A stretch of DNA of 64,000 nt from Clostridium ljungdahlii (GTDB lineage Bacteria > Bacillota > Clostridia > Clostridiales > Clostridiaceae). The DNA is taken from NCBI RefSeq assembly GCF_001636845.1, contig NZ_LITT01000011.1, positions 124,001 to 188,000 on the forward strand, given 5' to 3'. Within the stretch, counting starts at the first letter, position 1. The number at the start of each line of letters is the position of its first letter. The position numbers and the translations under genes are program-made. The notes under the pieces were generated by a model, which saw only the letters and a list, made by a program, of their open reading frames with translations, was not told the origin of the DNA and searched no databases. Below, in pieces: positions 9,846-19,662 of the stretch.

Positions 9846-9863
9846 CATAAGGAGTAAAAACCA

Positions 9864-12269
<2,406 letters not shown>

Positions 12270-12312
12270 AATTCTATCACTTCTTTCTTTTTATTCTCTT
12301 TTGCTTTTATGA

Positions 12313-12601
12313 CAATATTTATACCTAGCCTATTACAATATATGCGTTGATAATAAAATAGGATACTTTAATTTTAAGGATTTCGAGGAAATAAGGTTTG
12401 ATTGTTAGAACTGCCATAAAGAGCATCATTTTCACTTTATTTAGCAATAAATAAAAGTAATTGAGAAATTACTTTCAAAAGATGTTGATTATATAAGAAT
12501 ATTTAAAAAAATAGTGCAAAGAACTTTACACTAACTTATTATTTTGGAAGAGTTTTGTATGTATAAAATGAACAATAAAAGAAAAATTTTTACAAAAGTA
12601 C
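12313..12601. other. Intergenic region without recognised genes
   Basis: AT-rich spacer between the divergent collagen-like and PadR genes. It must hold the collagen-gene promoter on the minus strand. No clear housekeeping promoter or sporulation-sigma site could be assigned there. Confidence 0.5.
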
Positions 12602-12652
12602 TTGATAACATTTAGTAGTATGTCTTATAATATAGTAAAGAACTATATTATA
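12602..12652 (+). promoter_or_regulatory. PadR promoter with overlapping operator
   Basis: TTGATA (12602-12607), an 18-base spacer and TATAAT (12626-12631) form a good sigma-A promoter. The palindrome TATAATATAGT / ACTATATTATA (12626-12636 and 12642-12652) starts on the -10 box, an ideal place for self-repression by the PadR product encoded downstream. Confidence 0.7.
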
Positions 12653-12702
12653 GTATGATGTACTTTGTAAGATGAACTAATTTAGTTGGGAGTGCTGCTC
12701 TA

Positions 12703-13044
12703 ATGGAATTTGAAAAGGAATTATTAAAAGGATATATTGATATAATCGTTTTATCAGTTTTAAAAAATAAAGATATGTACGGGTATGAAATAGGAAAAAC
12801 AATAAAACAGGCAAATAAAAACTTTCAGATGAAGGAAGCAACTTTATATGTATCCTTAAAAAGAATGGAAAAGAGAAATTACCTGGAAGGATACTGGAAT
12901 GACGATGAGAATACTGGAGGCGGAAGAAGACGTTATTACAGAATTACACAAGAAGGTTTGAATTTTTTCAGAGAAAAAGTTCAAGAATGGATGGCTCTTA
13001 GGGAATTATTAGATCATTTTTTGGGGGTGAATATTAATGAATAA
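12703..13044 (+). CDS. PadR-family transcriptional regulator
   Basis: A 113-residue PadR protein: winged helix with LKGYIDIIVLSVLKNKDMYGYEIGKTI, the wing GGGRRRYYRITQEGL, and a C-terminal dimerisation helix. PadR proteins in this class repress transport or envelope-stress genes until a drug or phenolic binds. Its stop overlaps the next start by 8 bases, and it controls a three-gene unit with two membrane proteins. An operator-like palindrome sits on its own promoter. Confidence 0.93.
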   Translation: MEFEKELLKGYIDIIVLSVLKNKDMYGYEIGKTIKQANKNFQMKEATLYVSLKRMEKRNYLEGYWNDDENTGGGRRRYYRITQEGLNFFREKVQEWMALRELLDHFLGVNINE

Positions 13045-13630
13045 AATTGATTTGTATGTAAAACGTATTTGCAGCAAATTCAATGGATCTGACAAGGATA
13101 TCCAAATACTTAAGGAGGAACTGACATCAAACCTGAATGATGAGGTGTCAGAGCTTCAAAATCAAGGCTTCAGCGAAGAAGAAAGTATACAAATTGCTTT
13201 AAAAAATTTTGGCGAAGAAAACAATGTTATTTTAGAAATGAACAGCATATGGACAAGAAAAAGCGAGTCTACTTTGAAGATTATAAAAACAGCAATTGCC
13301 ATTTTTATCATTGGCTGTGCTTTTCTTATTATTCACATCGCTTTTAATAATGACAGTGATATTTTTCAAAATTTTACTTCTTTACTTTTTAACGTTTCTT
13401 GGATTATTGGGTGCATTACTTTTTACCAATATATTAATATTGAGAAGAAAAGCGGATTTTTAACTCTAATAGTGCTATGCGATATCATTTTTAGCGGATT
13501 TTTTGTTTGTTGTATACTTTTTCCAAATCACATAAAAGAAACCTTAATCATTATATTCGGTATTGTATTAATTACAATTTTAGTTATGAAGCTATATTTC
13601 ATTAAGAATAAACTTCAAAATCTAAATTAA
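13037..13630 (+). CDS. Membrane protein with permease-prefix (HAAS-like) N-terminal domain
   Basis: A 197-residue protein. Residues 1-75 form the helical domain found in front of many permeases and beside PadR genes (YVKRIC, ILKEELTSNLNDEV, GFSEEESIQIALKNFG). Four hydrophobic segments follow (about 83-100, 110-130, 138-160 and 170-188). It overlaps padR by 8 bases, so the two are coupled. In similar operons the helical domain is thought to connect the membrane protein to the regulator's response; that role is inferred. Confidence 0.75.
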   Translation: MNKIDLYVKRICSKFNGSDKDIQILKEELTSNLNDEVSELQNQGFSEEESIQIALKNFGEENNVILEMNSIWTRKSESTLKIIKTAIAIFIIGCAFLIIHIAFNNDSDIFQNFTSLLFNVSWIIGCITFYQYINIEKKSGFLTLIVLCDIIFSGFFVCCILFPNHIKETLIIIFGIVLITILVMKLYFIKNKLQNLN

Positions 13631-13677
13631 AAGTATGCTAAAATAATAAAATTTAATTTTTATGGGGAGGTTTAATT

Positions 13678-14523
13678 ATGTCTAACTTAAATCCTTTTAA
13701 AATTTTATCAAATCTTGAAAATGAAAAATCAGAGGTTAAAAAACTGAGTATTACAGATGCTGTACTTGCTGCAATTTCTTATGTATTGATATCGTCTTTT
13801 CTTTTAGGAATCGGTTTCAGTGTGATTCGTTCATTCAGTAATAGTATATTACAATTGTTACTATCTATTTTTGCAGTAGGAGTTACTTTTTTTGCAGTCA
13901 CTGCAGTATTCTATGCATATTACATTACTAATCTTAGTAAAGATAAAATCAAAGTAAGACTGGTAAAAAAATTCACTTTAATTAATGCATTACTTTTAGT
14001 ACTGATTGTTTTAGGTTATCTTATGTTCTTTGATTCACTTCTGATGCCAATAGATAAAATTCTTCCGGGATTTAGTTCAGTTACAGAAAGCATACAGCTT
14101 ATTAATAAAAATTCTATATTTTTTATTGGATATTTGTGTATCATTGGACCTTTATTAACAGAGTTTGTATTTAGAGGGATTATTGTCGACGGACTTTCAA
14201 AAAAATATTCCAGCCTAAAAACAATACTGGTATCCTCATTGTTGTTTGGAATATCTACCTTTAACCCTGCAGGATTTATGTGCGCTTTTTTACTTGGAAT
14301 CTTATTAGGTTATCTTTATATAAAAACTCATTCATTATATTTGTGCATAATTGGAGATATACTTTATAGCTCAATTACGAGCATTTTGCTTCAATACTAT
14401 CCACAGTTTTTATTGTTAATTAGTTCAAATACTCTTATTATAGTCCTATTAACGATCATTGGACTTTTGATAATATATTTTGGCATGAAAAAACTTTTCT
14501 CAAATATTAAAAATCAATATTGA
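13678..14523 (+). CDS. CPBP-family membrane protein, probable inactive protease
   Basis: A 281-residue protein with about eight membrane segments and the layout of the CPBP (Abi/Rce1-like) intramembrane protease family: LLTEFVFRGIIVDGL followed by LVSSLLFGISTFNP and a last helix pair. The usual EExxxR motif is TExxxR. The expected histidines of the FxxxH and HxxxN motifs are replaced (GISTF, GDILY), so metal binding is doubtful. It follows the PadR pair with its own GGGGAGG site. Proteolytic activity should not be assumed. Confidence 0.72.
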   Translation: MSNLNPFKILSNLENEKSEVKKLSITDAVLAAISYVLISSFLLGIGFSVIRSFSNSILQLLLSIFAVGVTFFAVTAVFYAYYITNLSKDKIKVRLVKKFTLINALLLVLIVLGYLMFFDSLLMPIDKILPGFSSVTESIQLINKNSIFFIGYLCIIGPLLTEFVFRGIIVDGLSKKYSSLKTILVSSLLFGISTFNPAGFMCAFLLGILLGYLYIKTHSLYLCIIGDILYSSITSILLQYYPQFLLLISSNTLIIVLLTIIGLLIIYFGMKKLFSNIKNQY

Positions 14524-14665
14524 TTTAAATAAGTATTTTAAAACAACAAATAAAGATACGGATTCCATTTATCCTGACGTAAATATTACTTTAAAAGCAT
14601 CGTCTTATTTTAATGGTAAGGATGATTTTTTAAATTATATTTTGGATAAACAAAGTATTAAGTAA
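14522..14665 (+). pseudogene. Unidentified gene remnant
   Basis: Downstream of the CPBP gene a 47-codon open frame lacks a credible start and ribosome site. It reads DLNKYFKTTNKDTDSIYPD, then VNITLKASSYFNGKDDF, ending in a TAA at 14663. Composition looks like real protein, suggesting the 3' end of a lost gene. No family is recognised. Confidence 0.3.
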
Positions 14666-14712
14666 AAAAAGTGTACCTTTTATTAAGAACAATAAAAAAA
14701 GAGTTATATTAA

Positions 14713-14823
14713 ATTAGGAAGATGATTTCTGTATTGTACCGGAGTCATCTTTTTTAGTCCCTATTGATATCTATAGTTATTATAGTGAAACATGTAGTTT
14801 TTGAATTCAATCTATGTACCTTG
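14713..14823 (-). pseudogene. IS3-family transposase (OrfB) C-terminal remnant
   Basis: On the minus strand the frame reads IEFKNYMFHYNNYRYQ, a stop, then GLKKMTPVQYRNHLPNLI and a stop. The YNxxR...GLKKMTPVQYR pattern is the conserved end of IS3/IS150-type transposases. The in-frame stop replaces the usual Trp (TAG for TGG). Only this tail remains. Confidence 0.75.
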
Positions 14824-14867
14824 AAGCCTAATATTTGACAATTGTTCAGTTATTATAGTTCATTTTT

Positions 14868-15265
14868 CTAAAATGCTTTCAGCATCAGATCTGAATGTTG
14901 CAGCAATGCTTCATATGCACCGGCAGAATCTCCTTCGCATATGGCATTCAATATTTTTCGATGACACTCATATACCTCTTTTCTTGATAGTTTATTATCT
15001 GTAAGCTGTAATTCAGGATGATTATAAAATCCCATAGGGGAATGCTGCAGATTACTAAAATAAGGATCTCCCAATGACTCAAGTAACTCCTGATGGAACT
15101 TTTGGTCTAAAGCAAAATATTCATCATACTGTAATTTTAGCAAGTGCTTCATCAAACCTCTTCATATCGTTTGCAGTAGCAAACTCAATCTTTCAGGTTT
15201 TGCTTGCTATATTTTCGACTTCTACCTACCTGGTACATTATATGCAGTCCAATATATTTTGAATA
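14868..15265 (-). pseudogene. GntR/FadR-type regulator, decayed (FCD domain)
   Basis: The last 95 residues form an intact FCD effector-domain end (DEYFALDQKFHQELLE, ECHRKILNAICEGDSAGAYEALLQHSDLM) with typical metal-ligand positions. Upstream on the same strand, another frame gives VENIASKT and KIEFATANDMKRFDEALAKI, the preceding helices of the same domain, broken by a stop and a frameshift. The DNA-binding domain is missing. It lies next to IS3 debris, so the locus is decaying. Confidence 0.65.
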
Positions 15266-15292
15266 TGTATAGTCCAATGCCTTTTTAGTATC

Positions 15293-15358
15293 TTGACAAA
15301 TAGAAACTAATAGCATAAAATATAGTTAGAATTCTTACTTTAAGTATTCTAACTATAT
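15293..15358 (+). promoter_or_regulatory. marR promoter and operator
   Basis: TTGACA (15293-15298), a 17-base spacer and TAAAAT (15316-15321) form a near-consensus promoter. An 18-bp-arm dyad, ATATAGTTAGAATTCTTA at 15320-15337 with its inverse at 15341-15358 (17 of 18 matching), begins on the -10 box and ends just before the ribosome site, as expected for a MarR autorepressor. Confidence 0.8.
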
Positions 15359-15372
15359 GAAAGGTGATGTTT

Positions 15373-15819
15373 ATGGCAAAAGATGAATTTCGAGAATTGC
15401 ACGACTTATTATTTAAAATTATGGGCTTATTCCATGCAAAATTTATCCGTAAATTTTGCACGGAAAGCCCAAATCATCCAGAACTAAAAAAAAATCATAC
15501 TGCAATCATTGGGTTCCTTTATCAATATAAGGTTCTTACTGCAACAGAAATTTCAAAGATGCTTAATATGGAAAAAGGCAGCTTAACTACATTGATTGAT
15601 CAATTAGAAGGATTAGGTCTTGTTATTCGCTGCAATGATGCTAATGACCGACGAAAAGTACTTATATCCCTTACAGATACTGGAAAAATGGAAATGGAAA
15701 GTATTATGAAAATTTCCATTCACCGTATGAGCGAAATTCTAAGTACTGCAGATCCTAATGAACTAGCAAAATTTACTGACAGTCTCAAATATGCTGTGGA
15801 GTTTATGCAAAAATTTTAA
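15373..15819 (+). CDS. MarR-family transcriptional regulator
   Basis: A 148-residue MarR protein with the winged helix LTATEISKMLNMEKGSLTTLIDQLEGLGLVIRCNDANDRRKVLISLTDTG. The DxRxxxxxLT wing is fully conserved. I chose ATG 15373 over in-frame GTG 15364 and ATG 15367, since AAAGGTG at 15360-15366 is correctly spaced only for 15373. It is 15 bases before a MATE exporter and follows a strong dyad, so it probably represses both genes until an exported compound binds. Confidence 0.92.
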   Translation: MAKDEFRELHDLLFKIMGLFHAKFIRKFCTESPNHPELKKNHTAIIGFLYQYKVLTATEISKMLNMEKGSLTTLIDQLEGLGLVIRCNDANDRRKVLISLTDTGKMEMESIMKISIHRMSEILSTADPNELAKFTDSLKYAVEFMQKF

Positions 15820-15834
15820 GAAGGTGAATTAAAA

Positions 15835-17226
15835 ATGAATGGCACAAACGAGCTTAGAAATGGAAAAATTAGTACTTTATTATGGAAGTTTTCCTGGCCA
15901 GCTGTTATAGCTATGCTGGTAAATTCTATGTACAACATTATTGATCGTATATTTGTAGGTCGTGGTGTTGGTCCAATTGCCATCGCAGCCATAACTGTAG
16001 CCTTTCCAATTATGCTTATTCTTATGGCAGTATCCGTATTAATTGGAGTTGGCGCTACATCACTTATTTCCATTCGGTTAGGTGAAAAAAAACCAGAAGA
16101 AGCTGAGAAAATAGCTGGAAATGCTGCATTATTGTTGGTTTTACTACCTCTTTGTATTAGCATTATTTATTTTCTTTTTAGCGTTCCTATTTTAACTTTT
16201 TTTGGTGCAAGCGCTGAGGTTTTGCCTTATGCTAAAGCTTTTATCAATATTATAATGATGGCATCATCTTTAGGCTCTATAAGCATGGGAATGGTTAATT
16301 TTATTAGAGCTGAAGGTAATCCTAGGATGTCCATGTATACTCAAGTAATCGGAACTCTTATCAATATAATTTTAAATTACATTTTCGTTATGAAATTAGG
16401 TTTTGGAATTAGAGGATCTGCTCTTGCAACTGTCTGTGGTCAGATATTTTCATCTATTTGGGTGTTAACTTATTTTCTATTTGGCCCTAGTATTATAAAA
16501 ATAAAGTTAAAAAATCTCAAGTTGCATAAAAACTTAGTTATTAGCATTATGTCTATTGGTTTCGCTCCTTTTGCAATGCAATTAGCTAACAGTCTTCAAA
16601 ATACTATCTTGAATAAAGCATTAATGAATTATGGTGGAGATATGGCATTATCCTCTATGGGTATTATTGGAAGCATAGCCACATTAATGTTTATGCCTAT
16701 TCTTGGTATTAGCCAAGGTGCTCAGCCAATCATTGGCTTCAATTATGGTGCCAAGGAATTTACCAGAGTAAAAGAAGCCCTGAAAAAAGCAGTTATTGCT
16801 GGTACAATTATAGCAGTATTCAGTACTGCAGTAGTTCATTTATGGCCTAGTCAAATTGCCAATATGTTCATTAATAATAATCCTAAGCTAACTCAATTAA
16901 CTGCTCACGCAATGTGTATCTTCTTTTTTATGTTTCCTGTGGCTGGTTTTCAAATTGTCTCTTCCCAGTACTTTCAGGCAGTTGGCAAACCAATTCAATC
17001 TACAATTCTGGGGTTATCCAGACAATTGTTCTTATTGGTTCCACTATTATTGATATTACCACGCTTTTGGGGTATTGAAGGTGTTTGGAGAACTCCACCT
17101 ATAGCAGATATTTTGTCTGCTCTTATAACTGCAAGCGTTGTGTTTTTTGAAATGAAACATATAAAAGAGAATGAAAAGGAACAGCTTCAAAGCAATACCT
17201 TTGATAGTGCTATTATTGAGAAATAA
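15835..17226 (+). CDS. MATE-family multidrug efflux transporter
   Basis: A 463-residue polytopic protein with twelve predicted helices and two homologous halves, each opening with a typical MATE segment (LLWKFSWPAVIAMLVNSMYNIIDRIFVG; GISQGAQPIIGFNYGA). The DinF/NorM-like half-repeat and length are standard. It exports cationic or organic compounds using Na+ or H+ gradients. It is the second gene of a marR-controlled unit. Confidence 0.93.
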   Translation: MNGTNELRNGKISTLLWKFSWPAVIAMLVNSMYNIIDRIFVGRGVGPIAIAAITVAFPIMLILMAVSVLIGVGATSLISIRLGEKKPEEAEKIAGNAALLLVLLPLCISIIYFLFSVPILTFFGASAEVLPYAKAFINIIMMASSLGSISMGMVNFIRAEGNPRMSMYTQVIGTLINIILNYIFVMKLGFGIRGSALATVCGQIFSSIWVLTYFLFGPSIIKIKLKNLKLHKNLVISIMSIGFAPFAMQLANSLQNTILNKALMNYGGDMALSSMGIIGSIATLMFMPILGISQGAQPIIGFNYGAKEFTRVKEALKKAVIAGTIIAVFSTAVVHLWPSQIANMFINNNPKLTQLTAHAMCIFFFMFPVAGFQIVSSQYFQAVGKPIQSTILGLSRQLFLLVPLLLILPRFWGIEGVWRTPPIADILSALITASVVFFEMKHIKENEKEQLQSNTFDSAIIEK

Positions 17227-17280
17227 GTTTTTTTCTACATTGGAAATATATACAAAGTTATTTGAAAATAAGTATTTAAA

Positions 17281-17331
17281 AAAGGAGTGTATTACACCAT
17301 ACATTGGTTTGTGATATACTCTTTGTTTTTT
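17281..17331 (+). terminator. Intrinsic terminator after the MATE gene
   Basis: AAAGGAGTGTAT...ACAC pairs with GTG...ATACTCTTT (17311-17324), followed by a T6 tract at 17326-17331. Confidence 0.8.
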
Positions 17332-17430
17332 AATTAAAGTTAAATAATGTATAATTAGTTTATATATTGATTTTATTAAAAATAGAGAAAAGAGCAGAAT
17401 AATTATTAATAACTTGTTCTAATTATTCAA

Positions 17431-17610
17431 TTAGATTATTGTACCTTCAAAATGATCCATTTCATGTTGAATTATTTGTGCTGTAAATCCAGTAAACACT
17501 TGCTTTTGATTCTTAAAATTTCTATCAAGATACTTCACTTCTATCATTTCATATCTTTTTGTTTTTTCTTTGTTAATTCAAATAATTCATTTTTTATTGT
17601 TACTCCTATT
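17431..17610 (-). pseudogene. def: Peptide deformylase C-terminal remnant
   Basis: The minus strand encodes MIEVKYLDRNF, then FTGFTAQIIQHEMDHFEGTII and a stop at 17431. QHEMDH is the HExxH zinc/iron motif of peptide deformylase, and EGTII is the usual continuation. Just upstream, a shifted frame gives GVTIKNELFELTKKKQKDMK, the preceding beta strands, so a frameshift separates them. The N-terminal half with the EGCLS motif is gone. This is the tail of an extra deformylase copy. Confidence 0.72.
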
Positions 17611-18490
17611 ATTTCTTTTGATTTTGCATCATTTCAAGTCCTAAATTTATTTTCTCTACCATAAAATTATTACCGGTTACGCAATATATCTTCTTTGCTA
17701 TTTCTATTTCATTTAACCCTTTTTCAACTTTTCCATTTGCATAATAATAAAGACCCTCTAAGTAGAATAAAATAACTTTCCAGGTAAGCATAGTTACATC
17801 TTTTGTTAATTCATATAGTCTATCAATGGCTTTTTTAGCAAGCGAATATTTCTCCGTGTAAATTAGATGAAATAAGTTATTTGTTAACAAATGGCAAATA
17901 TATACCGCAAAATCTGGATAATACTTGTATTTCTCAATTGAATTCCACGCACATTGGAATAACTCTGTTTTTCCTTCTCCATCTTCATATAAAAAACTCA
18001 TGTCAGAAAATAGTCTGAGTTCAGAAAGATTCCAACTTTCTACATCAAATAAGTATTTCTGTATATTTCTTTTTGCAATCTGATAATCATGAGATTTCTC
18101 ATAATCAGATTCTTTATAAAATGCCTTTAGAGCAAGAATTTCCATATACCTTATCATACTAGCAGAGTCTTTGTTTTTATATGCTTCCTCTTGCATCTTA
18201 ATTTCTATTTTCTTCGAATATGCAGCATCTTCTCTAAACTTTTCCATATCTAATTCAAATAGAGAATCATCAATAACCGGGTTATGGAAATCATTATGAA
18301 TTAGTATTAACTCATCTACCGAAATCATTAAACGGCTTAAAATTTTTATCATCAAAGAAAATTTTATATCATACAATCCTTTTTCAAAATCAATTGCAAA
18401 TGATTTACTTAGAATACCAGTATATATCTCTTTCTGACTAAATCCTTTACTTTTACGAATCTTGCGAATTGTACAACCATATTTCTCCAT
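17609..18490 (-). CDS. Rgg/GadR/MutR-like XRE regulator
   Basis: About 293 residues. Residues 5-60 form an XRE helix-turn-helix (GCTIRKIRKSKGFSQKEIYTGILSKSFAIDFEKG), where SKGFSQKE and the FEKG turn are typical of the Rgg group. The rest is an all-helical, TPR-like region of the kind that binds short peptides in Rgg and PlcR proteins. I prefer ATG 18490 (after GGGGTG) over ATG 18502, with limited certainty. It is divergent from a 47-residue ORF that starts 139 bases away. Peptide sensing is inferred from the family. Confidence 0.8.
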   Translation of the reverse strand: MEKYGCTIRKIRKSKGFSQKEIYTGILSKSFAIDFEKGLYDIKFSLMIKILSRLMISVDELILIHNDFHNPVIDDSLFELDMEKFREDAAYSKKIEIKMQEEAYKNKDSASMIRYMEILALKAFYKESDYEKSHDYQIAKRNIQKYLFDVESWNLSELRLFSDMSFLYEDGEGKTELFQCAWNSIEKYKYYPDFAVYICHLLTNNLFHLIYTEKYSLAKKAIDRLYELTKDVTMLTWKVILFYLEGLYYYANGKVEKGLNEIEIAKKIYCVTGNNFMVEKINLGLEMMQNQKK

Positions 18491-18546
18491 ATAACACCCC
18501 ATGTATAATAATCTTTATTTTTACTATACCACAAAATACATAATTT

Positions 18547-18596
18547 AGGTACGAATACCTGGACCTTTTTGAAGATTCATTCCTTGATAGTATAAA
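18547..18596 (+). promoter_or_regulatory. Promoter and dyad for the small ORF next to the Rgg-like gene
   Basis: TTGAAG (18569-18574), a 16-base spacer and TATAAA (18591-18596) form a promoter toward 18629. Just upstream, AGGTACGAATACCT (18547-18560) is a perfect 5-bp-arm dyad, a candidate binding site for the divergent Rgg-like regulator. Confidence 0.55.
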
Positions 18597-18628
18597 CTAA
18601 AATTACAAATAGAAAGGAGTTGAGATAT

Positions 18629-18772
18629 ATGAAAGGCATCCATATCCCACGCAAAAAGAAAGAGAGAAAATTTGGAATAGGAATTATAAAAGTAAAAGAT
18701 TTTGATGATACAAAATTAAAGGAAGAACTATCTAAGTTAGATTGTTACCTAAAAAATTTATTTAAAAGTTAA
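18629..18772 (+). CDS. Small basic protein of 47 residues, divergent from the Rgg-like gene
   Basis: ATG at 18629 follows GAAAGGAGT at ideal spacing, and the frame runs 47 codons to TAA at 18770. The product is MKGIHIPRKKKERKFGIG, then IIKVKDFDDTKLKEELSKLDC and a short tail. It is cationic at the N-terminus and helical and amphipathic afterward, with no classical signal peptide. Rgg genes often control an adjacent short ORF, so this could be a signal or effector peptide. No homologue is recognised. Confidence 0.6.
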   Translation: MKGIHIPRKKKERKFGIGIIKVKDFDDTKLKEELSKLDCYLKNLFKS

Positions 18773-18930
18773 CCCTAACTGTCTTGAAAACTTTATAACT
18801 CAATGACTATTATGTAAGTGTAAAAAGGTGCTCTTCATTTCCTTCAAAAACACTAAATCTTCACCTATTTAATACTCTTTCTTCATCTATTATATACCAT
18901 AAATCAAAGTCTAATAAGTTTAATTCTAAT

Positions 18931-18966
18931 GTACCTGCATTTGAAAAAATACAGGTACTCTCTTTT
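18931..18966 (+). terminator. Hairpin terminator between convergent genes
   Basis: GTACCTG (18931-18937) pairs with CAGGTAC (18952-18958), and a T5 tract follows. It can serve the small ORF on the plus strand and lies at the end of the minus-strand DUF6033 gene. Confidence 0.65.
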
Positions 18967-19634
18967 TAACTATTTGAGTTAAGTAAATTCACATTAAGAT
19001 TATTAAACAAGTTATTATTGTAACTTTTAGTAGCTTGCTTTTGTAAATTTGCTTTCCTAATATCTTCTTCAGCTACTTGTGAGAGCATTCTATTTTCTGC
19101 TTTTCTCTGTTCCTTCAGTCTCTTTAATCTTTTTTCTAATAATTCATCAAACTGAGTCATAAGTGATGGGCTGCTTTTTGAAGATGAATTATTAGTTGCA
19201 ATACCACCAGCACTGCACATACTACCATTTGCATCATAATAAGTACCAAGACTTGTTACTTTGTTACCATCCATTTTAGCTGCATTTTTCAGCCAATTTA
19301 AAGCCATAGGTTCATCGCCAAGGTTTTTCTCAAGTTCTGCTGCAACTTTTGGATTGTTTGCTGCTTTTTTTAGATAAGCTGGATCAATTGTAATGGGTGA
19401 ATGATCTATGTTGGTACTTGTTGGTATCATTGCTCCCTTTGAAAAATGGCCAACAATGATGTTTAAGTTTGGAAATTTAGCACAAAGCTCTTTATAATAT
19501 TCGTCTACAGAATTACTTGTAGTTTTAGATGTTGAGTTAGACTCAGTAACTGATTTTGACGCATCAGTTTTTGTATTGATATTTGATTGATTGTAATTAT
19601 TTAAAGCATAATTAGTAGATAGTTCTAAAGACAT
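18966..19634 (-). CDS. DUF6033-type protein
   Basis: A 222-residue soluble protein. A Ser/Thr/Asn-rich start (residues 1-40) precedes a conserved block DEYYKELCAKFPNLNIIVGHF, then ITIDPAYLKKAANNPKVAAELEKNLG, and a charged coiled-coil-like helix (LLEKRLKRLKEQRKAENRM). I recall these blocks from the clostridial DUF6033 family; function is unknown. GAAAGGTGG lies before the ATG. It follows the Agr-like kinase gene by 28 bases and may share its transcript. Confidence 0.6.
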   Translation of the reverse strand: MSLELSTNYALNNYNQSNINTKTDASKSVTESNSTSKTTSNSVDEYYKELCAKFPNLNIIVGHFSKGAMIPTSTNIDHSPITIDPAYLKKAANNPKVAAELEKNLGDEPMALNWLKNAAKMDGNKVTSLGTYYDANGSMCSAGGIATNNSSSKSSPSLMTQFDELLEKRLKRLKEQRKAENRMLSQVAEEDIRKANLQKQATKSYNNNLFNNLNVNLLNSNS

Positions 19635-19662
19635 AAAAATTCCACCTTTCTAAAATATATCT

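Noticed and set aside
15074-15262. 62-codon plus-strand ORF opposite the GntR remnant
   Set aside because: It is antisense to the decayed FCD domain and has no ribosome site.
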